From: Streptomyces sp. YS415
GTDB taxonomy: Bacteria > Actinomycetota > Actinomycetes > Streptomycetales > Streptomycetaceae
Length of the DNA stretch: 64,000 nucleotides
Direction: 5' to 3'
Assembly: GCF_023544665.1 (NCBI RefSeq)
Contig: NZ_JAMJFL010000013.1
Location: 185,606 to 249,605 of the forward strand
Both the position numbers and the translations under genes were made by a program. This document shows positions 1 through 7,945 of the stretch, in pieces (position 1 is the first letter of the stretch; every line of letters begins with the position of its first letter). Under the pieces are notes generated by a model, which was given only the letters and a program-made list of their open reading frames with translations, did not search any database and was not told the origin of the DNA.

Positions 1-79
1 GACAGCGAGCTGCACGGGTGGGCGGCCGCTGGCCAGGGTTTGGCGCTGCGCCTCCCGGGCCCCACTGCGGCCGTCTGGC

Positions 80-545
80 TCAAGCGGGCCTGCGAGAGCC
101 GATCCCACCGGAGTCGGCGTCGGCCTCCGGCATCGCCCCGCCGCTGGAGATCCGCGTCAGATCGGCCGCCAGGGACTCCAGCCACTCCAGAACGGCGTAG
201 TACCGGCGCGGCGCGCCCACCGGTTCGGCGCCGAACTCGGCCGACACCGGATCGATGCGCGGTACGGGCGTGGACGGCGGGTCCCCGCCGGGGTCCAGAG
301 CCGCGGAGACCAGCAGCATCCGGCCGGCCATCCGTTCACCGAGCGCGTCCACCGCCCGGGCAGCCGTAGGGGGCAGCGCGGTGGCGGGCGGAGCGAGCAG
401 CCGCTCGGAGCCCCACAGCGCGTGGTGGCCGGCGATGAGCGCCGCCTGCCAGTCCGACGCCGGGCCGCTCCGCCGGGGGCCCAGGGAAGATGCGGGCTCG
501 CTCTGGAACTGCGCGTAGGCGGACTCGGCAAGGACGACAGCGTGC
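80..545 (-). pseudogene. C-terminal remnant of a FUSC-family membrane protein
   Basis: About 150 minus-strand residues read like the cytoplasmic C-terminal tail of actinobacterial FUSC-family (aromatic-acid exporter-like) proteins: VVLAESAYAQFQ near the start, then DWQAALIAGHHALWG, then YYAVLEWLESLAADL near the stop. No transmembrane part precedes it. The frame runs into the copy of a short direct repeat at 544-566 and loses its protein-like character there, so I read it as a gene whose N-terminal portion was removed. The assignment rests on pattern similarity only. A small intact gene of another family is possible but less likely. Confidence 0.4.
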
Positions 546-690
546 AGCAGACAGGACCGGCACATGCGGCGCCGTCGGTTACTACGCGGCCGGAGCGCGG
601 CGGAACACTCGGCCGGCTGCCTCAGCCGGCCGGACCGACAGACTGTTCCAGCCTGGACTCCTGGCCCGCAGCAGACAGGACCCGCACATG
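544..690. repeat. Pair of 23-bp direct repeats
   Basis: Positions 544-566 and 668-690 carry the same 23 bases except one G/C difference (core GCAGCAGACAGGACC followed by GCACATG). The first copy lies at the broken end of the FUSC remnant and the second ends one base before the stop codon of the HhH gene. Such a pair can mark a recombination or duplication junction. No transposase lies between them. Confidence 0.85.
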
Positions 691-894
691 TCAGCGCAGG
701 CTGAGGCCACGCTCCTCCAGGGCGTCACGCAGCACGCGCAAAGCCTTCGGGCCCACGCCGTGCAGGACCTTCAGCTCCGCCTCGGACGCACCGGCGAGTT
801 GGCTGAGTTTGGTGTAACCCGCGGCAGCGAGCGCGCGAGTCGCCGGCGCTCCCATGCCGCGAGGAAGCCCGGAGTCTGGGTCGGTAGATTTCAT
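691..894 (-). CDS. Small helix-hairpin-helix DNA-binding protein
   Basis: A 67-residue protein made almost entirely of a helix-hairpin-helix domain: GMGAPATRALAAAGYTKLSQL (positions 13-33), then the second hairpin KVLHGVGPKALRVLRDAL near the C terminus. HhH motifs bind the DNA backbone without sequence specificity, and short stand-alone versions are common in Streptomyces. The ATG at 894 is chosen because the frame upstream is arginine-rich non-coding sequence. No strong Shine-Dalgarno is visible. It is isolated, with no operon partner, and its stop sits against one copy of the 23-bp repeat. Confidence 0.75.
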   Translation of the reverse strand: MKSTDPDSGLPRGMGAPATRALAAAGYTKLSQLAGASEAELKVLHGVGPKALRVLRDALEERGLSLR

Positions 895-1080
895 GGGGCG
901 ATGGTGACACGCAGTCGTCGTCCCTGTCCGAGGCAAAGCGATCAGCCCCGTGCCGTATCGCCCTGCTGTGCTCGATACACGCCGGGGTGGTTCACCTCGG
1001 GCGCCTGGGCTTGCCATCGACTTGCAGGGGAGGCATCTGGCTATGTGCGTGATCGCGGCCCAGGCGATCAGACCGTCTGA

Positions 1081-1863
1081 ATGCGGGAAGAGCCGTTTCC
1101 AGGGACCTTGGACCTGTTCCGTCCTGGAAAGGGAGGCACCGTCGACAACTGCGCCGGCACGTCGATGGGCGTGTACACGGGACACGGCGCCCAGGCGGTG
1201 GCTGCCGTGGTGCGCCACGAGGAGTTGCTGGGCCGGCCGATGGCGGTCGGCACCGACTATCTGCCGCACGGAGGCTGGACGGACTTCGATCCGGCGACCA
1301 CGTGCGCGTGGCAGCTCCGTCCGTGGCGAAAGTGGCGCGAGGAGCGTCCGGGGTCGTCGTTCGTGTTCGGTGTGCCGCTTCTCGTCGACGGCTGGGAGGG
1401 GCAGTTCGCGCGGGGCGCTGCGGGCGCGTTCGATGCCGCGTACGCGCGGGCGGCTTCGGCGCTGGTGAACGCGGGGCACGGCGACGCGATCATCCGGTTG
1501 GGCTGGGAGCCCAACAACCGGGTCATCGGCCCGTGGCAGGCGGCCGACGGCCCTTCCGGCTACGCGGCGTTGCTCCGCCGGGCCGTCGCCGTGTTCCATG
1601 CGACGCCCGGAGCCTGGTTCATGTTCGAGCTGTTGCCTTCGTTCGCGCGCGGGGCAAGCGCAAGGTGTGCGCCGAGTGGGGCCTGTACCGCCGCGGCGAC
1701 CCATTCACAGGCGGTGGCACAGCGCGTATTACGTCGAGAGAATGGCCGACTGCTTCGCCTGGGGCGAGGTGGCGTACCAGTCGTATTTCGACCACGACTG
1801 GGGTGGCGGAAGCCGCGCCGAATTCCCGGCAGGCCGTGCCGCGTATGTGCGACGGTTTCGTCG
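1081..1863 (+). pseudogene. Decayed GH26-like glycoside hydrolase
   Basis: Three frames must be joined to recover a glycosidase of the GH26-like type. Frame 1 from about 1081 gives GVYTGHGAQAVAAV, GTDYLPHGGWTDF and RLGWEPNN (the catalytic-region pattern). Frame 3 near 1665-1720 gives VCAEWGLYRRGDPFTGGG. Frame 2 near 1722-1863 gives YVERMADCFAWGEVAYQ and YFDHDWGGGSRAEFPAG. The middle of the domain, between the residues near 1640 and those near 1660, is much shorter than expected, so there is an internal deletion as well as at least two frameshifts. The product cannot be functional. Confidence 0.6.
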
Positions 1864-2199
1864 GCGGGCCAGCCGCGATCGAACTGGTGCATCCGGCACG
1901 GCCGTGCGAAGTTCGAACAGACTCGCCGAGACCCCGTCCGTCAGGTATCCCCCACTCGCGTGAGGTGGAGGCATGTGCCGTTCGAACGCAGAGCCCCCTG
2001 AAGCGGGGGTTTCCGCATGTTCGATTTATCGCGACCCATCCACCGAATAGACCCTAAGAGGGAGGTCCTCCACAAAAAAGCTTATGTATGCCCATACTCT
2101 CCTCCTATGTACGGAATTAACTCGGCGCCGGTGAGCAGCGATACGAACACCTGCGCGTGAGGTGCGATTCCGTCCCCTTCCCCCTTTCTGGAGAGTGAC
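1864..2199. other. Intergenic: transposon-end-like hairpins, then the exopolysaccharide promoter region
   Basis: No gene is visible. At 1945-2013 two short hairpins follow each other: CCAC/GTGG around 1952-1968 and CCCCC/GGGGG at 1994-2009 followed by TTT. The accompanying frame-3 peptide (SGIPHSREVEACAV, then SPLKRGFPHVR) looks like the 3' end of tnpB-type IS200/IS605 elements, whose right ends hold such structures. This identification is tentative. Further on are small palindromes (GGAGG-T-CCTCC at 2061-2071, GTATG-CC-CATAC at 2086-2097) in unusually AT-rich DNA (2072-2120), the likely promoter and operator region for the gene at 2200. Confidence 0.35.
1993..2012 (+). terminator. GC hairpin with short T run
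   Basis: CCCCC (1994-1998) and GGGGG (2005-2009) can pair around a six-base loop and are followed by TTT. It could stop readthrough into the cluster beginning at 2200, or be part of a decayed transposon end. Confidence 0.4.
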
Positions 2200-3285
2200 A
2201 TGCGCGTTGTCGTCACCGGTGGCGGCGGTTTCCTGGGGTCTCATCTGTGCGAGGCACTGCTGCGACGCGGCGATGCGGTGGTGTGCCTGGACGATTTCTC
2301 CACCGGCGTTATGGAGAACGTCACACACCTGCTGTCCGACCCGGCCTTCGAGTTGCAACGTGTGGACGTGAGTGAGGGCATCGACGTGGCCGGCCGGGTC
2401 GACGCCGTCGCCCACCTGGCCTCCCCGGCCTCCCCGCCCGACTATCTGCGCCGCCCGCTGGAGACGCTCGCGGTCGGCAGCCGCGGAACGGAGAACGCCC
2501 TGCGCCTGGCGCTCCGTCACGGCGCCCGCTTCGTCCTCGCGTCGACCAGCGAGATCTACGGCGACCCGCTGGTCCACCCGCAGGAGGAGACGTACTGGGG
2601 CAACGTCAACTCCATCGGCCCGCGCAGCGTCTACGACGAAGCGAAGCGATTCGCGGAGGCGGTGTCGGCCGCCTACCGCCGGACCCACGGGCTCGACGTG
2701 GGGATCGCGCGGATCTTCAACACCTACGGGCCGCGGATGAGGCCGCACGACGGGCGCGTGGTGTCCAGCTTCATCACCCAGGCCCTGACCGGCGAGCCGA
2801 TCACCATCTACGGCGACGGCGGCCAGACGCGCAGCTTCTGCTACGTCGACGACCTGACACGCGGCCTCCTCGCGCTCCTGGACTCGTCCGAGATGGGCCC
2901 GTTCAACCTCGGCAACCCGATCGAGCGCACCGTCTGCGAACTCGCCGAGACGGTGCTCACCCTGACCGGTTCGGCATCCGAGGTGAACCACCATCCGCTG
3001 CCGGTGGACGATCCGGTCCGCCGGCGCCCGGTCATCACCCGGGCACGCCAGGTGCTGGGCTGGACGCCCGAGATCGACCTCGCTGACGGCCTGCGCCGCA
3101 CCATCGCCTACTTCAGCGCCCACCCCGACCGGCTCGGCGTCGCCGCCGCGGCGATCCGCGGCGGCCAGGACGAGACGACGGTCCTGCCGGCCTCGGTGTC
3201 GGTCGCTCCCCAGGCCATCCCCGCCCCGGCCGCCGTAAGCACGCCGTCCGCGACAGCCTCCGAACCGGCCGCCGCGAACGGCTGA
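2200..3285 (+). CDS. UDP-glucuronate decarboxylase-like NAD-dependent epimerase/dehydratase
   Basis: A 361-residue extended SDR enzyme. Residues 7-14 form the NAD-binding GGGGFLGS loop; TSEIYGDP lies near 115, the catalytic Tyr145-x3-Lys149 pair is in YDEAKR, and RIFNTYGPRM near 170 with GDGGQTRSFCYVDD are typical of UDP-xylose synthases (UDP-GlcA to UDP-xylose plus CO2). The last 45 residues are an Ala/Pro tail not needed for catalysis. A GGAGAG Shine-Dalgarno precedes the ATG. With the UDP-glucose dehydrogenase at 6423 it would give a UDP-glucose to UDP-GlcA to UDP-pentose route. A dTDP-glucose dehydratase-like activity is the alternative. Confidence 0.82.
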   Translation: MRVVVTGGGGFLGSHLCEALLRRGDAVVCLDDFSTGVMENVTHLLSDPAFELQRVDVSEGIDVAGRVDAVAHLASPASPPDYLRRPLETLAVGSRGTENALRLALRHGARFVLASTSEIYGDPLVHPQEETYWGNVNSIGPRSVYDEAKRFAEAVSAAYRRTHGLDVGIARIFNTYGPRMRPHDGRVVSSFITQALTGEPITIYGDGGQTRSFCYVDDLTRGLLALLDSSEMGPFNLGNPIERTVCELAETVLTLTGSASEVNHHPLPVDDPVRRRPVITRARQVLGWTPEIDLADGLRRTIAYFSAHPDRLGVAAAAIRGGQDETTVLPASVSVAPQAIPAPAAVSTPSATASEPAAANG

Positions 3286-3430
3286 CCGGCCCCGCCCGCA
3301 CGACGGCCCGCGATCGCCGGCGGCCGAACCGGTGCCCGGTCACAGCACCGGTCGCTGTTCGCGGCCCCGGCGCCCCTCCCCACCCCGCACGCCACAGACC
3401 CCTGTCGCACCGCCTGGAGATCTGTCTGCC

Positions 3431-5320
3431 ATGACGTCGTTGGAGCAAGGGCCCGTCCTGGGGGCCGGCACCAAGAAGGAAACCCCGCTCTCCCGCCCGG
3501 CCCCCGGTGCGCCGGAGGAATGGGCGGCCCTCGGCCACGAGATCCGCGCCCTGTCGCAGGGCGCGGTGGCCTCCATCGGCCCCGACGGCCCCGTCCTCGC
3601 ACGTGTCTCCCGCAGGCTGACCCACCGCCCCTCCTGTTTCGTACGGGCGTTCTCACGCGCGGACCGTTTTCTGGTTCTGCTGTTGTCGGCCGGCTGGGCG
3701 GCCTGCCTGGTCTGGTTCTGGGTGTGGTGGCTGCAGCCGACGCACCGCCTCGGCTGGCCGGGCATGATCGTCAACAGCGCGCTGCTGCTCTATCTGACGT
3801 ACCTGCCGGTGCACTTCCTCGTCGCACTGATCCGCATGCGGCGCTTCGATCCGCAGGTAGCAGTCCCCGAGCTGCGCACCGCGTTCGTCGTCACGCGCGC
3901 CCCCTCCGAGGGCTGGGACATCGCCCGCACCACGCTTGAGGCGATGCTCGACCAGGACTTCCCGCACGGTTACCACGTCTGGCTGTGCGACGAGGACCCC
4001 ACGCCGCAGATCCTCGACTGGTGCCGGGCTCGCGGCGTCGGTGTCTCCTGCCGACGCGGCCACCCCGACTACCACCGCGCCGACTGGCCACGGCGCACCC
4101 GGTGCAAGGAAGGCAACCTCGCCTACTTCTACGACCACTGGGGATACGCGCACTACGACGTGGTCGCCCAACTCGACTGCGACCATGTCCCCGGGCGCCG
4201 TTACCTCGCCGAAGTGGTGCGGCCCTTCGCCGACCCGGCGGTCGGGTATGTCGCGGCTCCCAGTGTCTGCGACTCCAACGCCGACGGTTCCTGGGCGGCT
4301 CGGGGCCGGCTGCAGCGCGAGGCCATGTTCCACGGCCCCGTGCAGCTCGGCCACTCCGCCGGCCTCGCTCCGGTCTGCATCGGCTCGCACTACGCGGTGC
4401 GCACTACGGCGCTGCGCGACATCGGCGGTCTCGGGCCTGAGCTCGCCGAGGACTTCTCGACCACCTTCCTGCTCACCTCGGCCGGCTGGCAGGGCGTGTT
4501 CGCGATCGACGCGGACGCCCACGGCGAAGGACCCCTCACCTTCAACGCCATGGTCACCCAGGAGTTCCAGTGGTCACGCAGCCTGACCGTGATGCTCCTG
4601 GGCATGCTGCCGCGGCATCTGGGCCGGATGCCCCTGAAACTGCGCATCCGCTTCGGCGCGGCACTGCTGTACTACCCGCTGCTCGCCACGGCCACCGTGC
4701 TGGGCATCCTGCTGCCGTCCGTCGCAGCGATCACTGGAACCCCGTGGATCGACGTCAACTATGCGGAGTTCCTTGCGCACTTCTGGAGCATGTCGGTGTG
4801 GCTGATCCTGCTGACGCTCCTGTGCCGCCGCCGCGGCCTGACGCGCCCCAAGGACGCCCCGATCCTCAGCTGGGAGATCTGGCTCTTCGGTCTCTCCCGC
4901 TGGCCGTACGTGGCCTGGGGCGTGCTGGCCGCAGTGAAGCAGAGGATCCGGCCCCGCCAGATCACGTTCAAGGTCACGCCGAAGAAGCGCATCGGCCTGG
5001 AGCACCTTCCGCTGCGGACCGTCGTCCCCTATCTGCTGATCACCCTGTTCCTGTCCTGTGCAGCCATCGTCGGTGAGTTCACCGGTCCTGCCGTCGGCTA
5101 TGTGTTCCTGTGCATCCTCGGCTCGGTCTCGTACGCCGCGGTGACCCTCGCGATCAGTGTGCTCCACATCAAGGAGACGGCACGTGCCGCAGGCGTCCCT
5201 GCCTCGCGAGCCCTGCACACCGCCGCGCTCCCGATCACCGCCGGCGTGCTGTGCCTGCTCCCCCTGACCCTGGCCACCGGCGTCTTCCCCACCTACCTCA
5301 CCGGCTTCTACGCCTGGTGA
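3431..5320 (+). CDS. Cellulose-synthase-like family 2 glycosyltransferase, membrane-bound
   Basis: A 629-residue processive-type GT2. Two membrane helices (about 75-95 and 105-130) precede the cytosolic catalytic domain, which shows CDEDP near 187, the metal-binding DCDH at 249-252, AEDF near 340 as the TED-like motif and QEFQWSR near 376-382 as the QxxRW-like acceptor motif. Several more helices form the C-terminal channel region. It should polymerise a nucleotide sugar at the inner face of the membrane and extrude the chain. No PilZ (c-di-GMP) domain is visible. The ATG at 3431 is chosen because upstream sequence is proline/arginine-rich; its Shine-Dalgarno is weak. Confidence 0.85.
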   Translation: MTSLEQGPVLGAGTKKETPLSRPAPGAPEEWAALGHEIRALSQGAVASIGPDGPVLARVSRRLTHRPSCFVRAFSRADRFLVLLLSAGWAACLVWFWVWWLQPTHRLGWPGMIVNSALLLYLTYLPVHFLVALIRMRRFDPQVAVPELRTAFVVTRAPSEGWDIARTTLEAMLDQDFPHGYHVWLCDEDPTPQILDWCRARGVGVSCRRGHPDYHRADWPRRTRCKEGNLAYFYDHWGYAHYDVVAQLDCDHVPGRRYLAEVVRPFADPAVGYVAAPSVCDSNADGSWAARGRLQREAMFHGPVQLGHSAGLAPVCIGSHYAVRTTALRDIGGLGPELAEDFSTTFLLTSAGWQGVFAIDADAHGEGPLTFNAMVTQEFQWSRSLTVMLLGMLPRHLGRMPLKLRIRFGAALLYYPLLATATVLGILLPSVAAITGTPWIDVNYAEFLAHFWSMSVWLILLTLLCRRRGLTRPKDAPILSWEIWLFGLSRWPYVAWGVLAAVKQRIRPRQITFKVTPKKRIGLEHLPLRTVVPYLLITLFLSCAAIVGEFTGPAVGYVFLCILGSVSYAAVTLAISVLHIKETARAAGVPASRALHTAALPITAGVLCLLPLTLATGVFPTYLTGFYAW

Positions 5321-5355
5321 GGGCCTTCGCGACCGAAGAAGAAACGAGGTCCCCC

Positions 5356-6378
5356 ATGGCCCGGACCATCCTGGTGACCGGCGGTGCCGGCTTCATCGGC
5401 AGCCACACCTGCGTGGAACTCCTCCGCGCCGGCGACGAGGTCGTCGTGCTCGACGACCACTCCAACAGCTCCCCCGAGGCCCTCGAACGCATCGCGAAGA
5501 TCGCGGGCCGCCCGATCGCCGCGGCCCACGTCGCCGACGTGCGCGACAGACGAGCCCTGGACGCCGTCTTCACGAGCCACCCGATCGACGCAGTGATCCA
5601 CTTCGCCGCGAAGAAAGCCGTGGGCGAGTCCGTGCGCATCCCCCTGGCCTACTACGACATCAACGTCGGCGGCACCACGGCCCTGATCTCCGCCATGCAC
5701 GCGCACGGGGTGCACCGGCTCGTGTTCTCCTCCTCCTGCTCCGTCTACGGTGACGCCACGACCGTCCCGCTGACCGAGGAGTCCCCGGCCGCGCCGACGA
5801 ATCCGTACGCGAACACCAAGTTGACCTGCGAGCGGATCCTCTCCGACCTGTGCCGGCACGTACCGGAACTGCGGGTGCTGGCCCTGCGCTACTTCAACCC
5901 CGCCGGCGCCCACCCCACGGGCCTGCTCGGCGAGGACCCACGCGGAGTGCCGAACAACATCATGCCGTTCCTCACCCAGATCGCCGTGGGCCGCCGCGAC
6001 GGCCTCAACGTCTTCGGGGACGACTACCCGACGCCCGACGGCACCGGCATCCGCGACTACATCCACGTCGTCGACGTCGCAGAGGGGCACCGCACGGCCC
6101 TCGACCACATCGACGACGAACCCGGCATGCGGGTCTTCAACCTCGGCACCGGGCGCGGCGCCTCCGTCCTGGAACTCGTGCGCGCCTTCGAGGCGGCCTC
6201 CGGCCGCCCTATCCCCTACCGCGTCACCGCCCGCCGGGCCGGCGATGTCGCCGAGCTTGTCGCCGACCCGGCGAAGGTCACGGCGGCCTGGGGCTGGACC
6301 GCACAGCGGGACCTGGCCGCGATCTGCCGCGACGCCTGGAACTTCCAGCAGCACAACCCCTACGGCTACACCCCCTGA
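5356..6378 (+). CDS. galE: UDP-glucose 4-epimerase
   Basis: A 340-residue SDR enzyme interconverting UDP-glucose and UDP-galactose. GGAGFIGS near the N terminus binds NAD; SSSCSVYGD holds the catalytic serine and Tyr151-x3-Lys155 (PYANTK) the base. RYFNPAGAHP and DGTGIRDYIHVVD are GalE signatures. The length is standard. The ATG follows an ACGAGG ribosome site and the gene starts 35 bases after the glycosyltransferase, so they are probably co-transcribed. In this context it most likely supplies UDP-galactose to the polymer rather than serving a galactose-catabolic operon. Confidence 0.9.
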   Translation: MARTILVTGGAGFIGSHTCVELLRAGDEVVVLDDHSNSSPEALERIAKIAGRPIAAAHVADVRDRRALDAVFTSHPIDAVIHFAAKKAVGESVRIPLAYYDINVGGTTALISAMHAHGVHRLVFSSSCSVYGDATTVPLTEESPAAPTNPYANTKLTCERILSDLCRHVPELRVLALRYFNPAGAHPTGLLGEDPRGVPNNIMPFLTQIAVGRRDGLNVFGDDYPTPDGTGIRDYIHVVDVAEGHRTALDHIDDEPGMRVFNLGTGRGASVLELVRAFEAASGRPIPYRVTARRAGDVAELVADPAKVTAAWGWTAQRDLAAICRDAWNFQQHNPYGYTP

Positions 6379-6422
6379 CCACATCCCCCCCAATCCGCCT
6401 TTGCGTGAAAGGAGTTCCCCGC

Positions 6423-7844
6423 ATGCGGTTGACCGTCATCGGTACGGGCTACCTCGGAGCTGTGCACGCCGCGTGCATGGCCGCCATCGGACACGACGTC
6501 CTCGGTGTCGACGTCGACAAGGAGAAGATCACCGCCCTCTCCGAGGGCAGACCCCCCTTCTACGAGCCAGGCCTGGAGGAGGTCCTGACCCAGGGACTCG
6601 CCTCCGGCAACCTGCGCTTCACCACCCGCCTGACCGACGCGGCCGCGCACGGAGAGGTCCACTTCATCTGCGTGGGCACCCCGCAACAGGCCGGTTCCCG
6701 AGCGGCCGACCTGCGCTACGTCGACAGAGTCATCGACGGCCTCGTGCCGCACCTGCGCTCCTCCTGCCTGGTCGTCGGCAAATCCACGGTCCCGGTGGGC
6801 ACCACGGAGCGCCTGACCGAACGCGTCGCGGGCCTGGCACCCGCAGGGGTGCGGGCCGAGATCGCATGGAACCCCGAGTTCCTGCGCGAGGGGTACGCCG
6901 TCGAGGACACCCTGCGGCCGGACCGGATCGTCACCGGCGTGAACAGCCCGCAGGCGGACGAGACCCTCCGCCGCGTGTACGCCCCGATGCTGGAAGCGGG
7001 CATCCCCTACATCAGCACCGACCCGAACACCGCCGAACTGGTCAAGGTCGCGGCCAACTCCTTCCTCGCCACGAAGATCTCCTTCATTAACGCCATGGCC
7101 GAGGTCTGCGACGCCGCCGGCGCGGACGTCGTCACACTCGCCGACGCCATCGGACACGACGCCCGGATCGGACGCCGGTTCCTCAACGCCGGCGTGGGCT
7201 TCGGCGGCGGATGCCTGCCCAAGGACATCCGGGCGTTCGCCGCTCGCGCCCAGGAACTGGGGGCCGGCCCTGCCGTGGCGTTCCTCGACCAGGTGGACGA
7301 GATCAACGCACGTCAACGGACCCGGACCGTCGCACTCGCCCGCCGGATGGCCGGGGGCGACCTCACCGGCCGCCGCGTCGCCGTCCTGGGCGCGACCTTC
7401 AAGCCGGACAGCGACGACGTACGCGACTCTCCCGCGCTGGCCGTCGCGACAGCGCTGCGCCAGGAGGGCGCCGACGTCCGGGTCCACGACCCCGAAGGCA
7501 CCGCGAACGCCGCTCTGGCCCACCCGGAGCTGTACTGCGACACGGACCTGCTGACGGCCTGCAAGGACGCGGAGCTCGTGCTGCACCTCACCGAATGGGC
7601 CCAGTACCGTGAGCTGGACCCGGTCAAGCTGTCGCGGGTGGTCCGCGTCCCCGTCCTCATCGACGGCCGCAACGCACTTGCGCATGACGACTGGCGGGCC
7701 GCCGGCTGGACCGTCAAGGCGCTGGGGCGTTCCGCTCCCAGCCCGCGGCGGACTGCCGTAGCCGTGGAGCCGCCACCGTCCCAGCTCGTCCCGGCCCCCG
7801 GTCCGCAGAGCACGAGCACCGCGCCGTCGGCCCTCATGGCGTAA
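6423..7844 (+). CDS. UDP-glucose 6-dehydrogenase
   Basis: A 473-residue UDP-glucose/GDP-mannose dehydrogenase oxidising UDP-glucose to UDP-glucuronate with two NAD. Seen are the N-terminal Rossmann loop IGTGYLGAVHA, NPEFLREGYAVED, the catalytic Cys264 in GFGGGCLPKDIRAF and the C-terminal GATFKPDSDDVRDSP. Roughly the last 45 residues are a low-complexity Pro/Ala extension beyond the usual domain end. A GAAAGGAG site precedes the ATG and 44 bases separate it from galE. Its product is the substrate of the decarboxylase-like enzyme at 2200. Confidence 0.9.
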   Translation: MRLTVIGTGYLGAVHAACMAAIGHDVLGVDVDKEKITALSEGRPPFYEPGLEEVLTQGLASGNLRFTTRLTDAAAHGEVHFICVGTPQQAGSRAADLRYVDRVIDGLVPHLRSSCLVVGKSTVPVGTTERLTERVAGLAPAGVRAEIAWNPEFLREGYAVEDTLRPDRIVTGVNSPQADETLRRVYAPMLEAGIPYISTDPNTAELVKVAANSFLATKISFINAMAEVCDAAGADVVTLADAIGHDARIGRRFLNAGVGFGGGCLPKDIRAFAARAQELGAGPAVAFLDQVDEINARQRTRTVALARRMAGGDLTGRRVAVLGATFKPDSDDVRDSPALAVATALRQEGADVRVHDPEGTANAALAHPELYCDTDLLTACKDAELVLHLTEWAQYRELDPVKLSRVVRVPVLIDGRNALAHDDWRAAGWTVKALGRSAPSPRRTAVAVEPPPSQLVPAPGPQSTSTAPSALMA

Positions 7845-7945
7845 CCGTCGCCCCGGGCGCGCACTTCGGCGTTTCGGCACCACTTTTTTCTCATTCTGTT
7901 GTGTTGTGTCCGTGTTGGGCACAGGGACGTCCCGAAGGGGTGCGC

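Noticed and set aside
7845..7945. AT-rich run with TTTTTT before the beta-helix gene, considered as a terminator.
   Set aside because: No stable stem precedes the T run; it may instead be promoter DNA, but no hexamer pair could be fixed.
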